Below are positions 22,031 through 33,042 of a stretch of 64,000 nt of DNA, piece by piece (positions within the stretch are counted from its first letter, which is position 1; every line of letters begins with the position of its first letter). The DNA is taken from NCBI GenBank assembly GCA_030015575.1, contig CM057338.1:130969546-131033545 (forward strand), written 5' to 3'. The notes below the pieces were generated by a model. It worked only from the letters and a program-made list of their open reading frames with translations, was not told where the DNA came from and searched no databases. The stretch comes from Agapanthus africanus (Eukaryota; Streptophyta; Magnoliopsida; Asparagales; Amaryllidaceae). A program made the position numbers and the translations under genes.

Positions 22031-25000
22031 TCAGGGAGGGGGATGGTTCTCTTGCTTCCGGACTGCTTGTCGCTTTTCCCGCAGGTACTTTCCCAGGTGC
22101 CCCGAGCGAATCAACTCCTCGATGTAATCGCGGAGCTGTTTAAAGTTCTCGGTAGGGTGTCCCTGCGACCTTTGGAAAGCACAGTATGGACCTCGAGTCC
22201 GTTTGGCTGCCCTATTGATGACCGGAGGGAGCTTGAAGAATCGCTCACCATTTGCCTCTTCCAACAGTTCAGTCTGAGAGATGTTGAGCGGAGTATACTC
22301 CTGGAACTTCAGGGAGTATGTCTTTGGCCGGTCAACCTTCTTCTTCTCTTCTCTACCCCTTTTCTTTTGGTCGGCCTGGTCGCCCCGGGGTAGGTTCGCG
22401 TTCACCTCGGACTCGAGTTGGATTTCCCGTTCGGTCTAAGCCTTTACCTTGGCCATGGTCTCAGTTTGCGCTGAGACAAAGGAGCGGAGCCACTCCTTGT
22501 GCCTAAGACCCGACCTAAGAGCTATGATGACAGTCTCGTCCCGGTGCTCGGGAACCTCAAGAAGGGCATTGTAGAAGCAAATGACGTATCCTTTAAAGGA
22601 TTCCTTGTCCCCGCTCTTTATAGTGAAGAGGTAATCGACAGTCCGCTTCTGCCGTTTGTTCCCGACAAAATGCCCGAAGAACTGGGCGGCCAACTCACCA
22701 AAGGTAGAGATAGAGCATGGCGTGGGTCCTCGGAACCAGTCTCGTCCATCCTGGATGAGAGTGGCGGGGAACGCTCAGCATTGGGTGGCGTCAGACTTTT
22801 CCAGGAAGCTCATGCCTTCTGTGAACGCGTCCGCTTTTGGAGGCTTATTTCTGGACGAGACGCGTACCGCGAGCAGCTCTTCAATGAAGGGCTTCGTAAG
22901 CGAGTCGGCAGTATACTTAGCCCCCTCGTTTGAAGGATGACCCTTCCGATGTATACCCTCAATTTTCTTTTCGAGGGCGTTGAGACGGTCGTGGTACCCC
23001 GAGGATTCGGCGTATTCGGAGTTACGGCCCCTCCCGCTAGCGGCCTATGCCTGGATGTGGCTCCGGTTCTGCTCTATCAGGTTCCTCAGGTCCCCTGGCG
23101 AGATCGTTCTCGAGTTATCGCAGTGAGTGCCGCCCGCGCGACCCCGTCGAAGGAGACGGTGCCGGTCATGCCTGGGAGCAGGCGAGCTAACCGACACCTC
23201 CTTAAGAGGGACAGAAGCGCAATGGGCTGATTGGTGGAGCTATTTTGCGTGCGTGCGTTTTAAAATCAAATTTAAGAATACCGCAATCAATAACGGTGTC
23301 GCTTGGTAGATAGCCGGTTGAGTATGGGTCGATCCACAGGGAGAAGGATTCCTTTTCTTTATGTTCTAACGAGTTAAGTCCAAAAAATTGGTGGTTTTGT
23401 TGTAGATCTATGAATGAGAATAAATTGATAAAAAGGCTTGCTAGGGTTAGGATTAGGTTAGTTCGAAAAAAGGATTCTTCTCGCTTCTATCAGTGCCCTA
23501 ATTAAGAATATAGGTGTTAGAGTAATAGTCAATAACGGGGATTAGCACGACTAGGAAGAAACTAAGTTTCTTCCCATTGGTCCTTGTCCGTCCGTTCTTG
23601 GCTCTTAGCCCTAACCACTGGTTAATTCAACCACAACCGGTCTAACTAAGAAATCACCACTATCTTATAGGATAGGGTGCCATAGTGAGCGGATTATAGT
23701 TGATTTAAAGAGAGTCCTTTAAATAAAATTATTTAGGCAAAGAAAGGAGAGAGAGAGATTTCCTTATCTCAAACCTTCCCTATCCTAATCCTAACAAGTA
23801 AGGAATTACTCACTCATTAGGAAGGTGACAATCAAATTCATTTTTATAATTTTTAATATTAGAAAACTAAATTGCAGATAATAAAAGAACAGATAAAAAT
23901 TGCAGGAATTAAAATTGCAGATAAAAATAATACAAGATAAAAATAAAAAATACCTTTATTGATGACCTCTCAACTATTCATTACAAAATGAGAATTAAAT
24001 CTAGAAATTGAAAAGAGATTAAGAACTAAAGAGAGGCATCTCAAAAGAGGCACCCAAAAGAGGCACACCCCAAAAGAGGCTGTAGGCTTTCCTATTTATA
24101 GATAGGAGAAATCCTAGGGTTTACATCTGATCCACATCTGAAATTACAATACTACCCTAAGAAAGCCGGGTCAATGCACCGACTCCCACCGACACGCACC
24201 GACACGTGCACAGCACGGCCACGGATCCGCGGCGGAATGCCATGTTTGGCCGTGGATCCGCGGCCATCTTGAGGGATCTTTGGCTCTTCTTTTCAGGGTT
24301 GCTTTATGTTGCTATTTCCTTCTATTTTCTTCTCTTGGTTCTTCAGAATCTTTTCTACTTTCTTCCAGATTTCCAACAGTGCAGAATTTGTGGACTTTTA
24401 CCGTAAGCTTCACGTTGAAGTCTTGAATCTTTGTGTTGTCCTCGTACTTTCTGCAATCGAACTGTTCATTGATTTTTGTTTGTTCCTTAAGTTGTAGGCG
24501 GCATCATACAGATTCATCTATTTGTTGGTCGTAGTCTCACATTTGTAACGTCTTTTCCTGAATTTCACTGTTTTGTTCTGAGAACCTATAACCTGCAACT
24601 ATTTAGCAGACATGGATCAAAAGCACCTATTTATTTGCAATATGATTAAGAATGGGGAATATAATAATGCAAAATTCTAATATGAACATGGGCCTCGGGG
24701 CGGGGGGCTCTTTCACGAGACCTCGACGTGGAGCTGTGAGGCGCCCAACGGGTCATTGAATTAGTTGGCGCGGGGGGCTTATGGCCGCCGGAGATAGCAA
24801 GACGCTGTTCAGTGGTGCCAGCATAGGCAACGTCATCTCCCCCTATGCGGAGGTCGCGATCCCGAGGTTGGGGAACGGCGACCTGGGGGGCTTGTCCCGC
24901 TGTTTGGACGCGGACAAGGGCATCCACGATGGATGCGTGCCTGTCGATCCATGCAGACAGGGCGTGAACGACATTAGAGGGGTTGAAGATCCGTCCACTC

Positions 25001-25058
25001 CTCCGTTTTGGGGAGGACGACGACTTGTGCTTGGATTGTCGCGGTGATCACTCGCCAT
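22031..25058 (-). pseudogene. gag: Tat gag, split by an Athila solo LTR
   Basis: The N-terminal part starts at ATG 25058 (MASDHRDNPSTSRR), 76 bp inside the right LTR, and runs to 24694. It is then interrupted by the solo LTR at 23228-24688 and resumes at 23222. The capsid domain reads ADSLTKPFIEELLAVRV, DGRDWF..., FGELAAQFFGHF and RTVDYLFTIKSGDKESFKGYV (22436-22900). A degenerate nucleic-acid knuckle, YCAFQRSQGHPTENFKQL, is near 22180. Stops at about 22775, 22436 and 22031 break it. Order and motifs (Retrotrans_gag, the CxxHxxxxHxTExC-like knuckle) match Tat gag. Confidence 0.8.
23228..24688 (-). mobile_element. Athila-family solo LTR, TSD TGGGC
   Basis: It is bounded by TGGGC at 23223-23227 and 24689-24693 and is 1461 bp long. 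The plus-strand start TGATTGGTGGAGC, the motif GGGTCGATCCACAGGG and the end ATATGAACA match the Athila LTRs at 32307-42900 and 52796-54209. Read on the minus strand it carries TATAAATA (plus 24093-24100). No internal region remains, so LTR-LTR recombination removed it after insertion into the Tat gag. Confidence 0.9.
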
Positions 25059-25134
25059 GAGTTCGAGATCGGAAGATCAACTTTCGATGAGTGGAATTTT
25101 TGAGTTCCCATAAACGATGCTAACTGATGGAGGT

Positions 25135-26051
25135 CAGGATATCCTTCAGATATTTTACTCCGTCGATCTGTCGCAAGCGTCGATGAACAGCTAATATTGG
25201 TGTTAAGGGTTGCCTCCTGGAGCATGTGGATCTCAGTGGGCTTGATTTGGAGTGAAGCCGAGCTACCTGCAAAGAAGTCCCGCGGTGGTTGTACCACCAT
25301 GGACCCTCCGAAGATCAAGTTAGCTGAGGTATTTAAGCAGAGTAGCGGCCTATTGGGATAAAATTGCCTTACCTGAGTCGTCTGAGAGAGAAATTTATAT
25401 AGCAGTCGACATGGGCTAGCTGGCGTGAGATCCTCGCCGGCCATTACGCCCCTGGCGTTACGCCTGCGTGAATGGTGGGATCTCCTATTAATGACGAGAT
25501 ACTCTTGTTAATGGGGGAATGCGACGGCGTGGAACGCAAGATCGTTGGGCGGCAGATATCTCGCGTCTAGCGAGATTCGCGGAACCGTGGCGGAGACACC
25601 TATGATCTGCATTCTAGGCCGCTCGATAGAACCGAAGAGGCCTAGCTCGGCGAGAGGCCTAAATGAGGGTGGGATGCCGAGCTAGTTCGGTTCTGTAATA
25701 GCTCGGAGGCGAAGGGCCGAGGAGCTCGGCGTGTGGGAGGGATCGTAGGCGAGCCAATGGTCATTTACATGGCGGGCACAGGAATGTTCAGGGAATCCTC
25801 AGAGGTCGGGTCCAGGCAACTGTACAATAGCCCGCGAGACGCCTCCAATGTGTGGTTCTTACCCCGTTTCCGTATACCTCCGGACACATCATCTGCCATG
25901 TGTCAGGATCTAGGGAGTTCCAACTTATGAGCATTATCATTAGCCCCCACTCTCGTCCCGACCTATTTATGAATCGGGTCGAAAGTGGTCTGATCGGTCC
26001 CCTAGGCTCAGCTCGTAGTTGAGGACCTTGTCAGCGCGGATTTTCGGGCCA
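25135..26051 (-). mobile_element. Tat 5' LTR (right copy)
   Basis: On the plus strand it runs from TGATGGAGGTCAGGATA to TTCGGGCCA and pairs with 12379-13250. On the minus strand it precedes gag, so it is the 5' LTR. The two copies differ at many CpG positions and by small indels (about 917 against 872 bp), so the insertion is not recent. The first bases after it on the minus strand (GTTAGCATCGTTTATGG) match no primer-binding site I know. Confidence 0.75.
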
Positions 26052-26538
26052 GTTAAGATATTTTAAAAGTTAGGTTTTCCACTAAAATACCATAATTTAT
26101 CAAAATTATAATTTTATCAAAACACCCTTGACTTTCTAAATAATATTTTCATTAAAACATTCTTGAGATTTTAAAATATAATATTTTACATAAAACCCCT
26201 CGAGAATTAAATGGTTTATTTTATATAAATACCATGAATTTCTAAATGGCCTATATACCCCTGTACATGATACATTATATGACTTAGCATTGAACACATG
26301 AATACTTGACATGTTTACTTTACCACCTGATATGACTTGTACTAAACTATCGTGCTTGATCTAACTTGACTCGAAAGATGAATACAATGAACATGAATCC
26401 TTACAATTGACATGACTGCATGAAATCAATCTTGAAACTTGATATTATACACTACCTTTTGCATCCATGAATTTGATCAAGACCCTTAACATTAATCATA
26501 AACTTATATACATGAGGTGTTGGGGTAGTTTTATCTGG
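26052..26538 (+). mobile_element. Diverged Tekay-like LTR fragment
   Basis: The sequence is AT-rich and shows the same series of motifs as 7840-8560 in the Tekay 5' LTR: CACTAAAATACCA, ATAAAACMCCYTCGAG, CATGAACTTGA-like runs, then TTAACATTAATCATAAACTTATATACATGAGG against TTAACTTGAATTATACACTGTATATGCGAGG. Similarity is perhaps 65 to 75 per cent, so it comes from a related family. It has no LTR ends of its own. Confidence 0.5.
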
Positions 26539-26646
26539 GATCCACACGCTCCATGAGGCAACTCTCAACACCAATATCAACCGTTCATCGAAGCTCACGA
26601 CGGATCGACAGAGGACAACATCTGAAGGAGATCCTGACCTCCATCA
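26539..26646 (+). mobile_element. Inverted tail of a Tat LTR
   Basis: GATCCACACGCTCCATGAGGCAAC ... AACACCAATATCAACCGTTCATCG ... GATCCTGACCTCCATCA is the reverse complement of the left end of both Tat LTRs (compare 25135-25242). It ends precisely in CA followed by GTGTC, the target-site duplication. It therefore behaves as a true outer end of the insertion. Confidence 0.85.
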
Positions 26647-26651
26647 GTGTC

Positions 26652-28222
26652 ACTACTTATTAGGAGAGAGAGTGGATATATACACTGACGACACCGCTCA
26701 GTGGAAGCTACAACAAGCAATGTACGGATTGGAGATTGAAGTAGTTGTGCCAAGTAACGCTTCATCTTTGATGAACTTACAAGTCCCTTCCACTCTTGTC
26801 AATCAGATCAAGGCAGCTCAAGAAAATGATACCAACCTACAAAAGATCCGAGAACAAGTAGAAAGTGGTTTTCGAACTGACTTAATCATTCACGAAGATG
26901 GATCCTTACGGTATGGGAGCCGTTTATGCGTGCCGGTTGGCCCTGTTCGAGAAGAGTTAATGAAAGAATCTCACAGCTCTCCTTATTCTATACACCCCGT
27001 GGCACAAAAATGTACAGGGATCTACGGCAATACTACTAGTGGCATAGAATGAAGTGAGAAGTAGCAAGGAGCGTAGCAAAGTGTTTAGTGTGTCAGCAAA
27101 TGAAGGTTGAACATTCCAGAAATGCTGGTCTACTTCAGCTGTTACCAATCCTAGAATAGAAATGGCAGCACATTACCATGGACTTTGTGACTGCTCTCCC
27201 TCGCAGCACGAAAGGTAACGATGCAATCTGGGTTATTGTGGATCAACTCACCAAGTCGGCTCACTTTATTTTATTCAGAGTTGGCCAGTCAACCAAGGCG
27301 CTGGCAAGGAAGTACATGGAGGTGGGTAGAAATCTAAAGTAAGATTTAAACCTTCAAGATATACCATACTTATCTTGATACCCATAAACTCATACAGGAG
27401 ATCGTTGGATTACCTGGGGTACCTGTCTACATCGTCTCCAACCGAGATACTAGATTCCGATCCCAATTTTAGTAGAGTCTTCAAACTAATCTGGGAACAT
27501 GTCTGAATTTCAACACAGCGTATCATCCATAAACAGACGGACAATCTGAGCAAAAAATTCAAATCCTGGAAGATATGCTGAGAGACTGTATGTTAGACTT
27601 CGGAGATTCGTAGGAAGATCGCCTACACCTTGTGGAATTTTCCTATAACAACAGTTACCAGACAAGTATTGGGATCGCACCATTCGCAATACTCTACGGA
27701 CTGAAGTGTCATTCCCCGCTGAGTTGGGACGACGTTGGAAATCGTGAACCCCTTGGACCAGAGATGATCATGGCAACTGTGGATGTAGTTCGCAAGATCA
27801 GGTAAAAGATGCGCATAGCCAAGGACTGACAGAAGCATTGGGCAGATATAAAACATCGACACCTGGAGTTCCAACCCGGAGAGCATGTGTTTCTGAAGAT
27901 CTCTCTAAATAGAGAAGTGATACATTTTGGCAATAGGGGTAAACCCAGTCCAAAATATATCGGACCATTCGACATACTCGAACGAGTTGGAGAAGTGGCA
28001 TATCGTTTGGCACTATTACCCTTATTAGAAGGAGTGCACAATGTGTTCTATATATCCTAACTACGACGATATATGAGCGACCCCGACTACATATTTGATC
28101 ACTCAGAGCTCAAAGTACAAACCGATCTGACTTGCGAGCAGCAACCAATCGAGATCTTGGATCGAAAGGCGAAGACCTTATGGAATAAGGAGGTGAACTT
28201 AGTCCAGGTGATGTGGAGAAAG
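26652..28222 (+). pseudogene. Tekay RNase H end and integrase, decayed
   Basis: The frame resumes with HYLLGERVDIYTDD, then jumps to a linker and NLQVPSTLVNQIKAAQ, so about 60 residues of the RNase H are deleted at 26690. Integrase pieces follow: CLVCQQMKVEH (zinc-finger cysteines, about 27090), [30 protein letters not shown] (first catalytic D, about 27175-27270), then heavily frameshifted sequence. Readable C-terminal blocks are KYIGPFDILERVGEVAYRL (near 27950) and IFDHSELKVQTDLTCEQQPIEILDRKAKTLWNKEV (28085-28190), the Tekay tail with its chromodomain-side motif. A copia solo LTR interrupts after WRK. Confidence 0.8.
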
Positions 28223-30270
28223 TGTTGGATATATATATGTATAGTGGATGCTTGGACATGTATATATGTATATAGATGAATTTCTTGCTCGACATGATAG
28301 TATGATATCCGGTTTACTTTATCTTGACATGTTCATTTGATCATGCATCTTACTCATTTGGTACATGTTGATAAAGTCTATAGGATATTTTCTTAACTAC
28401 TGCGACTATGATGCAGATCATACTAGTGAGACACGTGTAGTTTATAAGCATATCCTTGAACTGTTCCTAGTCGTGGGTGTATCGAGACGGGGTGTCGATA
28501 TTCCAGAGTAGACTAGCATATACCATTCTTGTCCCATGTGATGGGCGATGGATGATTCCATATCTATCTGGTGTGGTGACACCAAAGATTGTATGCAGGT
28601 GCTCAGTGGAGACTGGGTACACTGAACGGACTCGCCGAGAACTCCTATGTGGTATTTTATCTATCGTCGGATAGCAGTTCTCAGGTGATACTGGTACATG
28701 TTAGTCTGTAGACCAAAGATCGTCATAGAGTCTTGTGTGTCCTCCCACTGTACTTTGATCTCCACCCTACCACGGCTCTACTGAGTCATGCAAACAGGTG
28801 GACTTTGGGTACAGTCCCGAGGCACATAAGGACAATGAGCAATAGGAGGGGTTTCGTCTCTACCGGTATTGGGGGTTGATGTTGTGTTATGCTCGATTGG
28901 CTATAACAGGAAGTCCCTGGCCAGGGCTGCTGAGATTTACTGATAAGTGTTATCAGTAGTTTCTCGATCTGTTATGAGCCATACACCGGCATGAATTATT
29001 AAGTTATTAGGGTCGACGAAACCATCCCTAGACTCGATATGCAGCATATCTGACGAAGAGACCGGATTGTACGGTAAGTGTTGCCAGTTGGCTCGACGGG
29101 AGTTTTGACAGCTTCGCTGGTTTTCTTCTGATTGCTCAATACCCGGGTGGCCGTTACGTTTAGCTGACCTCTTGCGGATTGTAGGTGTTTGATATGATCA
29201 TCACATATTGCCGGCGTATTGACGAGTCTTAGAGTCCTGCAAAGGAGTTTCTTAGCTCAGGCGAAAAGATATGGTGTGCATATGAGATATGCGCGGGGAC
29301 CCGATTAAATACATGTATGTGATAATGTATATTAATCGGGCGTTTTCTATTAGTCGGGTCGTATGTGATATGGCCGGTTTGTTAAATCAAGTGTTGATTT
29401 AACATTTGACTTTTAGCTTATTTCTTTATTAAACCCTTTTCTATTTTGTATGCATGCATGTATGCATATGTTTATGTTGATGCACATGATGATGTGCATG
29501 CACACATACATGCATACATTGTATCATGGTTGATGATACACATGCGGTGGCAATGCAAGACTCAAATGAAAGTATTTATCTATATAATTATTTTTGAGTT
29601 AATGCAAATAGAAATTAATTCATGGTTGAGATTTATTCTTCATTCTTCACTTAACTTTGCATTAATCATGAGTTAATTTTCTATGGCTCTTATTACTCCA
29701 AAATAAATATCTAGATATTTATTAACCCATGGTTTGAAGTGAGAAGGATTTAATATATATATATATATATATTCATTCTCATTTTGATCATTATCACAAC
29801 AAAAGAGCTCTTGAGTTGCTATCATCTTCTTCCTCATTCTCTTGCTCTCTTGAGTTTTCCATAGAGTGAGCTAGTAAAAAGGAAAGGGTTTTGAATAGAG
29901 AATACAAACCACATCATCATTCTACACATTTCTAGCCCATTTGTGTAGGGTGTTTGCTACACTTCTTTCAAAGATCAAGTAAAGCAAGGAACTTTGGGCA
30001 AAGGGACTTTGGATGGATCATCGTGGACTAGGAAGACCTCTATCGATCTGTTTCAAACCCTCAAAGTGCCAAGGAGTCACCAAGGGAAGTCTACAAAGGT
30101 TTTAATCTCTTCACTTAGTGTTAAATTGCTTCTTGCATATGATGCTTATTGATTGTCACCCTAAAATTCTAGTTAAGATCCTAGGTTAGTTTACTTAGCA
30201 CCTCATAAAATTTAATTATGGCATGTGTGATGCTTCCAAACTCTAAATGAGGTTGTGAGGAAACCCAACA
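28223..30270 (+). mobile_element. copia-type solo LTR, TSD GAAAG
   Basis: It starts TGTTGGATATA and ends AAACCCAACA, giving inverted termini TGTTGG/CCAACA. GAAAG is duplicated at 28218-28222 and 30271-30275. Length is 2048 bp. The first kilobase is related to the copia LTR at 3544-5637. There is a (TA)n run near 29752-29772 and a TGCATG-rich stretch near 29450-29520. No internal sequence is present. Cutting it out restores the Tekay reading frame exactly. Confidence 0.9.
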
Positions 30271-30275
30271 GAAAG

Positions 30276-30350
30276 GACTCGCCAGGAGAATCAACTTGGG
30301 AAAGAGAAGACGATTTGCGTGCACGATACCCTCATCTATTCGAAAATTAG
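30276..30350 (+). pseudogene. Tekay integrase C-terminal end
   Basis: From 30276 the frame reads DSPGESTWEREDDLRARYPHLFEN and stops at 30348-30350. It completes the polyprotein whose preceding residue is at 28222. The STWE..DDLRxRYPHLF block is the invariant end of Tekay/Del pol. This fragment is free of stops. Confidence 0.85.
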
Positions 30351-30375
30351 TCCTTTGTAAAAATTTCGAGACGAA

Positions 30376-30396
30376 ATTTTTATAAGGAGGTTAGAA
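30376..30396 (+). other. Tekay polypurine tract
   Basis: TTTTTATAAGGAGGTTAGAA ends one base before the LTR start TGTAACGACTC. The preceding TTTCGAGACGAAATTTTTATAAGGAGG is the standard Tekay 3' untranslated motif. Confidence 0.75.
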
Positions 30397-31022
30397 TGTA
30401 ACGACTCTGAAATCCATGTACAAATGTAATTTATTCAAATGTATAGAAAGAGTATTTCAGCCTGATTAGGAGTTATAAATTATTTTTGTTCAATAAAAAT
30501 AAGAAGCAACTTGTAGCTCGCTATTAAAACCTCTACGCTGCAGTGGCATAGCCTTTGTGTTCGAATCACATCAGTCCCAATTATTTTTAATATTTTTTCT
30601 TTTTCACTTTTCAGAAGCCTAAGAGTTGCACGTGCAATACACAGAGAATCGAAAAGTTTCAGAAAAATCAAACGGGATAAATGAGAAGTAACACAGAATA
30701 ATACCCATGCCCAACAGCTCGAGCCACGTGACCCCCATCCGACCGCCCAAATCATCGTTTTGGCCTCTACTAGCGGTTCGCTCATGTCCAAATCTCTCCG
30801 TGCTTCGCACATGCGTCTCTTTGACTCCCCTCTGCTCCCCTGTATTATTTGTTTACTCTGCAATTAACCAGAGACCTTTCATTTCATCAATAATCACAAT
30901 TTAATTCATTTTAATTCCAATCCTTTAACTCACACCAGAATCCTTTCATAAGATACTGATCCAACCTGAATCCAAATTCAAACTAGAATCCAAAATCAAA
31001 TACAAACTTGGATACTTGATCA
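30397..31022 (+). mobile_element. Tekay 3' LTR, left segment
   Basis: It aligns to 6348-6896 and then directly to 8246-8320 of the 5' LTR (CCTTTCATAAGATACTGATCCAACCTG), so about 1.35 kb is missing at 30945. It stops at GGATACTTGATCA where Athila sequence begins. The LTR continues at 54210, with about 310 further bases missing relative to the 5' LTR. Confidence 0.85.
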
Positions 31023-32306
31023 TGAAAAAGGAGTGGATGGATTTTCGACTTCGGAGTCGAACGCGTCGTCAGTAGTGACTAACGAGACACAGACTAAATG
31101 GGCGATAGTGTCCCTAGTCCAACCCGGACATACACTAAACGAGTTGTAGTGTAGTAAACGTAGAATGTGAGGGTAAGAAAACGTCAATGAGGAAATGTGA
31201 ATGAAGGTTGGGTGCAATGGAATTTTAGCGACAAATGGCAAGTTTTTGTAAAAGTTTTGTTTTGTATTTTTTTTATAAAGAGTTTTGCAAAAATTTTGTA
31301 CGGACTACGACACACTTTCAAACAATCATAATTTAAACATGCACAATCAAGCCTAGATCTAGGATCTCCTAAGTCAACTAGACTGCTCCTAACTGGTCCA
31401 ACGTGACAAGTTGTGAGATATCCCTCAAATCGCCTCTTCACCGCCAATTATAGCCAGGTAAGCACAAGTGAAGAAAGGTAGGTTCCGCTCACGAATCACC
31501 GTGAAACGGGCCTTTTAAAGTTACCTTTCTCACTTGTCTAGCCTAGGCACCATAAAGTCAGGTTTAGATAAATGACTAAATGCCCACAACCTTCTTCTGT
31601 CCTAATGAGCATGACAATCCTTAATTGGCTGAGTCTAGATATTTTTTAATTAGCTCGAGGGTGATGCATATGCTTTTTGTGATTTCTGGGGTCTTAGGAA
31701 GGGTAATGATACCCCCACCCAATCTTGATTGGTGTTATAGCACCTTAGATTCCGTTTTAAAAATGCAAAGCAGTAACACACAAAATCTAAAACACTTGCC
31801 AAAATTTTTTTTCTTTTTATTTGCGGCGCAAAGAATTCTGCACAAAAATGATTTATTAGAGAGGGAGAAAGATTTTGCGCAAAGAACCCTGCAGGAAAAT
31901 TTTCAGTGGAGATCAGGGGGTAGGAGAGAAGACAAGAATACTTACAGAGAAATTTGGAGTGCTGACGTCAGCAATTTGACCGCGGTTCCACGGTAAAACA
32001 CCTACTTTAGCCGCGGTTCCACAGTGGTTCGGTTAGTTTAGGCCTCCGAGATTTTTCTGTGTGCTGTTATGGTTCTCCTCTGTCTGTTCAGATCCTCTGT
32101 TTGTTGATTTGTTCACTGGGCTTATTCAGATCTGAATCAGTCCGTCTTCTTTTCCTGCAGAATTCATACAAAGCCAACCAAAAATAACAAGATGATTTTT
32201 ATTATGTATTTTTTTATTTTTTCAATTTTTATATTTTTTCTCAATTTCAATTAACTCGAAATTACAAAATGAAAATAACTATCGTTTTCCCGACAACGGC
32301 GCCATT
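31023..32306 (-). mobile_element. Truncated Athila 5' leader with primer-binding site
   Basis: It is non-coding. It matches 51514-52795 from the primer-binding site to just before gag, with scattered differences. The primer-binding site is the minus-strand TGGCGCCGTTGTCGGG (plus 32289-32304), the Athila-type site usually ascribed to tRNA-Asp. The small frames here (for example 31625-31996) are not conserved as frames in the second copy and are rejected as genes. Confidence 0.8.
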
Positions 32307-33042
32307 TGAATGGTGGATGATTTAGTACGTGCGTTTTAAAATTTAAGAATACCGTAATCAAGACGGTGTCGCTTGGTAGGTAGCCGGTTGAGTACGAGTC
32401 GATCCACAGGGAAATGGTGTTCTTTTTTTTAAGTTCTAACGAGTTAAGTCCTATTTTTGGTAGGTTTTGTTTTAAGATCTAAGAATGAGATTTAATTGAT
32501 TTAAAGTCTTACTAGGGTTAGGGTTAGGTTAGTTTGGAATAGGGATTCTACTCACTGCTTTCTTTACCCTAGTTAAGAATATAGGTGTTAGGGTAATAGT
32601 CAACAAAGGGGATTAGCACGACCAGGAAGAAATTTAGTTTCTTCCTTTTGGTCCTTGTCCGTCCTTTCTTAACTCTTAGCCCTAATCTCTAATTAAATCA
32701 AACACAACCGGTCTAACTAGGGAATCACCGCTATCTTGTAGGATAGGGTGCCATAGTGAGCGGTGTGTGGTTAATTTAAATAGAGTCATAATTAATTAAA
32801 ATTATATGGGCAAGGAAAGGAGTGAGAGAGATTTCCTTCTCTCAAACCTTCCCTATCCTAACCCTAACAAGTGAGGAATTACCCACTCATTAGGAAATTA
32901 ACGATACAATTCATTTTTATAATTTTTATTTTAAAAGACTATCTAAGTTGCAGATAATAAAAGACAGATAAAAAATTGCACGAATTAATATTCAGATAAA
33001 AAAGAATGCAAGATAGAAAATAAAAATACCTTTATTGATGAC
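32307..33042 (-). mobile_element. Athila LTR A, first segment
   Basis: It starts TGAATGGTGGATGATTTAG beside the primer-binding site and is interrupted after TTTATTGATGAC. Together with 42230-42900 it makes about 1407 bp, matching LTR B (1414 bp). Differences from LTR B are perhaps 4 to 5 per cent by eye. Confidence 0.85.

Larger units (their letters stand above)
12379..26646 (-). mobile_element. Tat-lineage Ty3-gypsy insertion with antisense genes
   Basis: It is inserted in the Tekay RNase H gene between GCGTC (12374-12378) and GTGTC (26647-26651), a 5-bp TSD with one C-to-T change; joining the flanks restores the IWRHYL reading. It contains LTRs at 12379-13250 and 25135-26051 and, on the minus strand, gag, protease, RT, RNase H, a second archaeal-type RNase H and integrase. 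The second RNase H and the antisense genes are hallmarks of the Tat lineage. The right edge is abnormal: after the right LTR come a Tekay-like LTR fragment and an inverted LTR tail. No convincing primer-binding site or polypurine tract was found beside the LTRs. Confidence 0.8.

Noticed and set aside
26052..26651. Ordinary right end of the Tat element at 26051
   Set aside because: The bases after 26051 (GTTAA) do not match GCGTC on the left, whereas GTGTC after 26646 does and restores the host reading frame.
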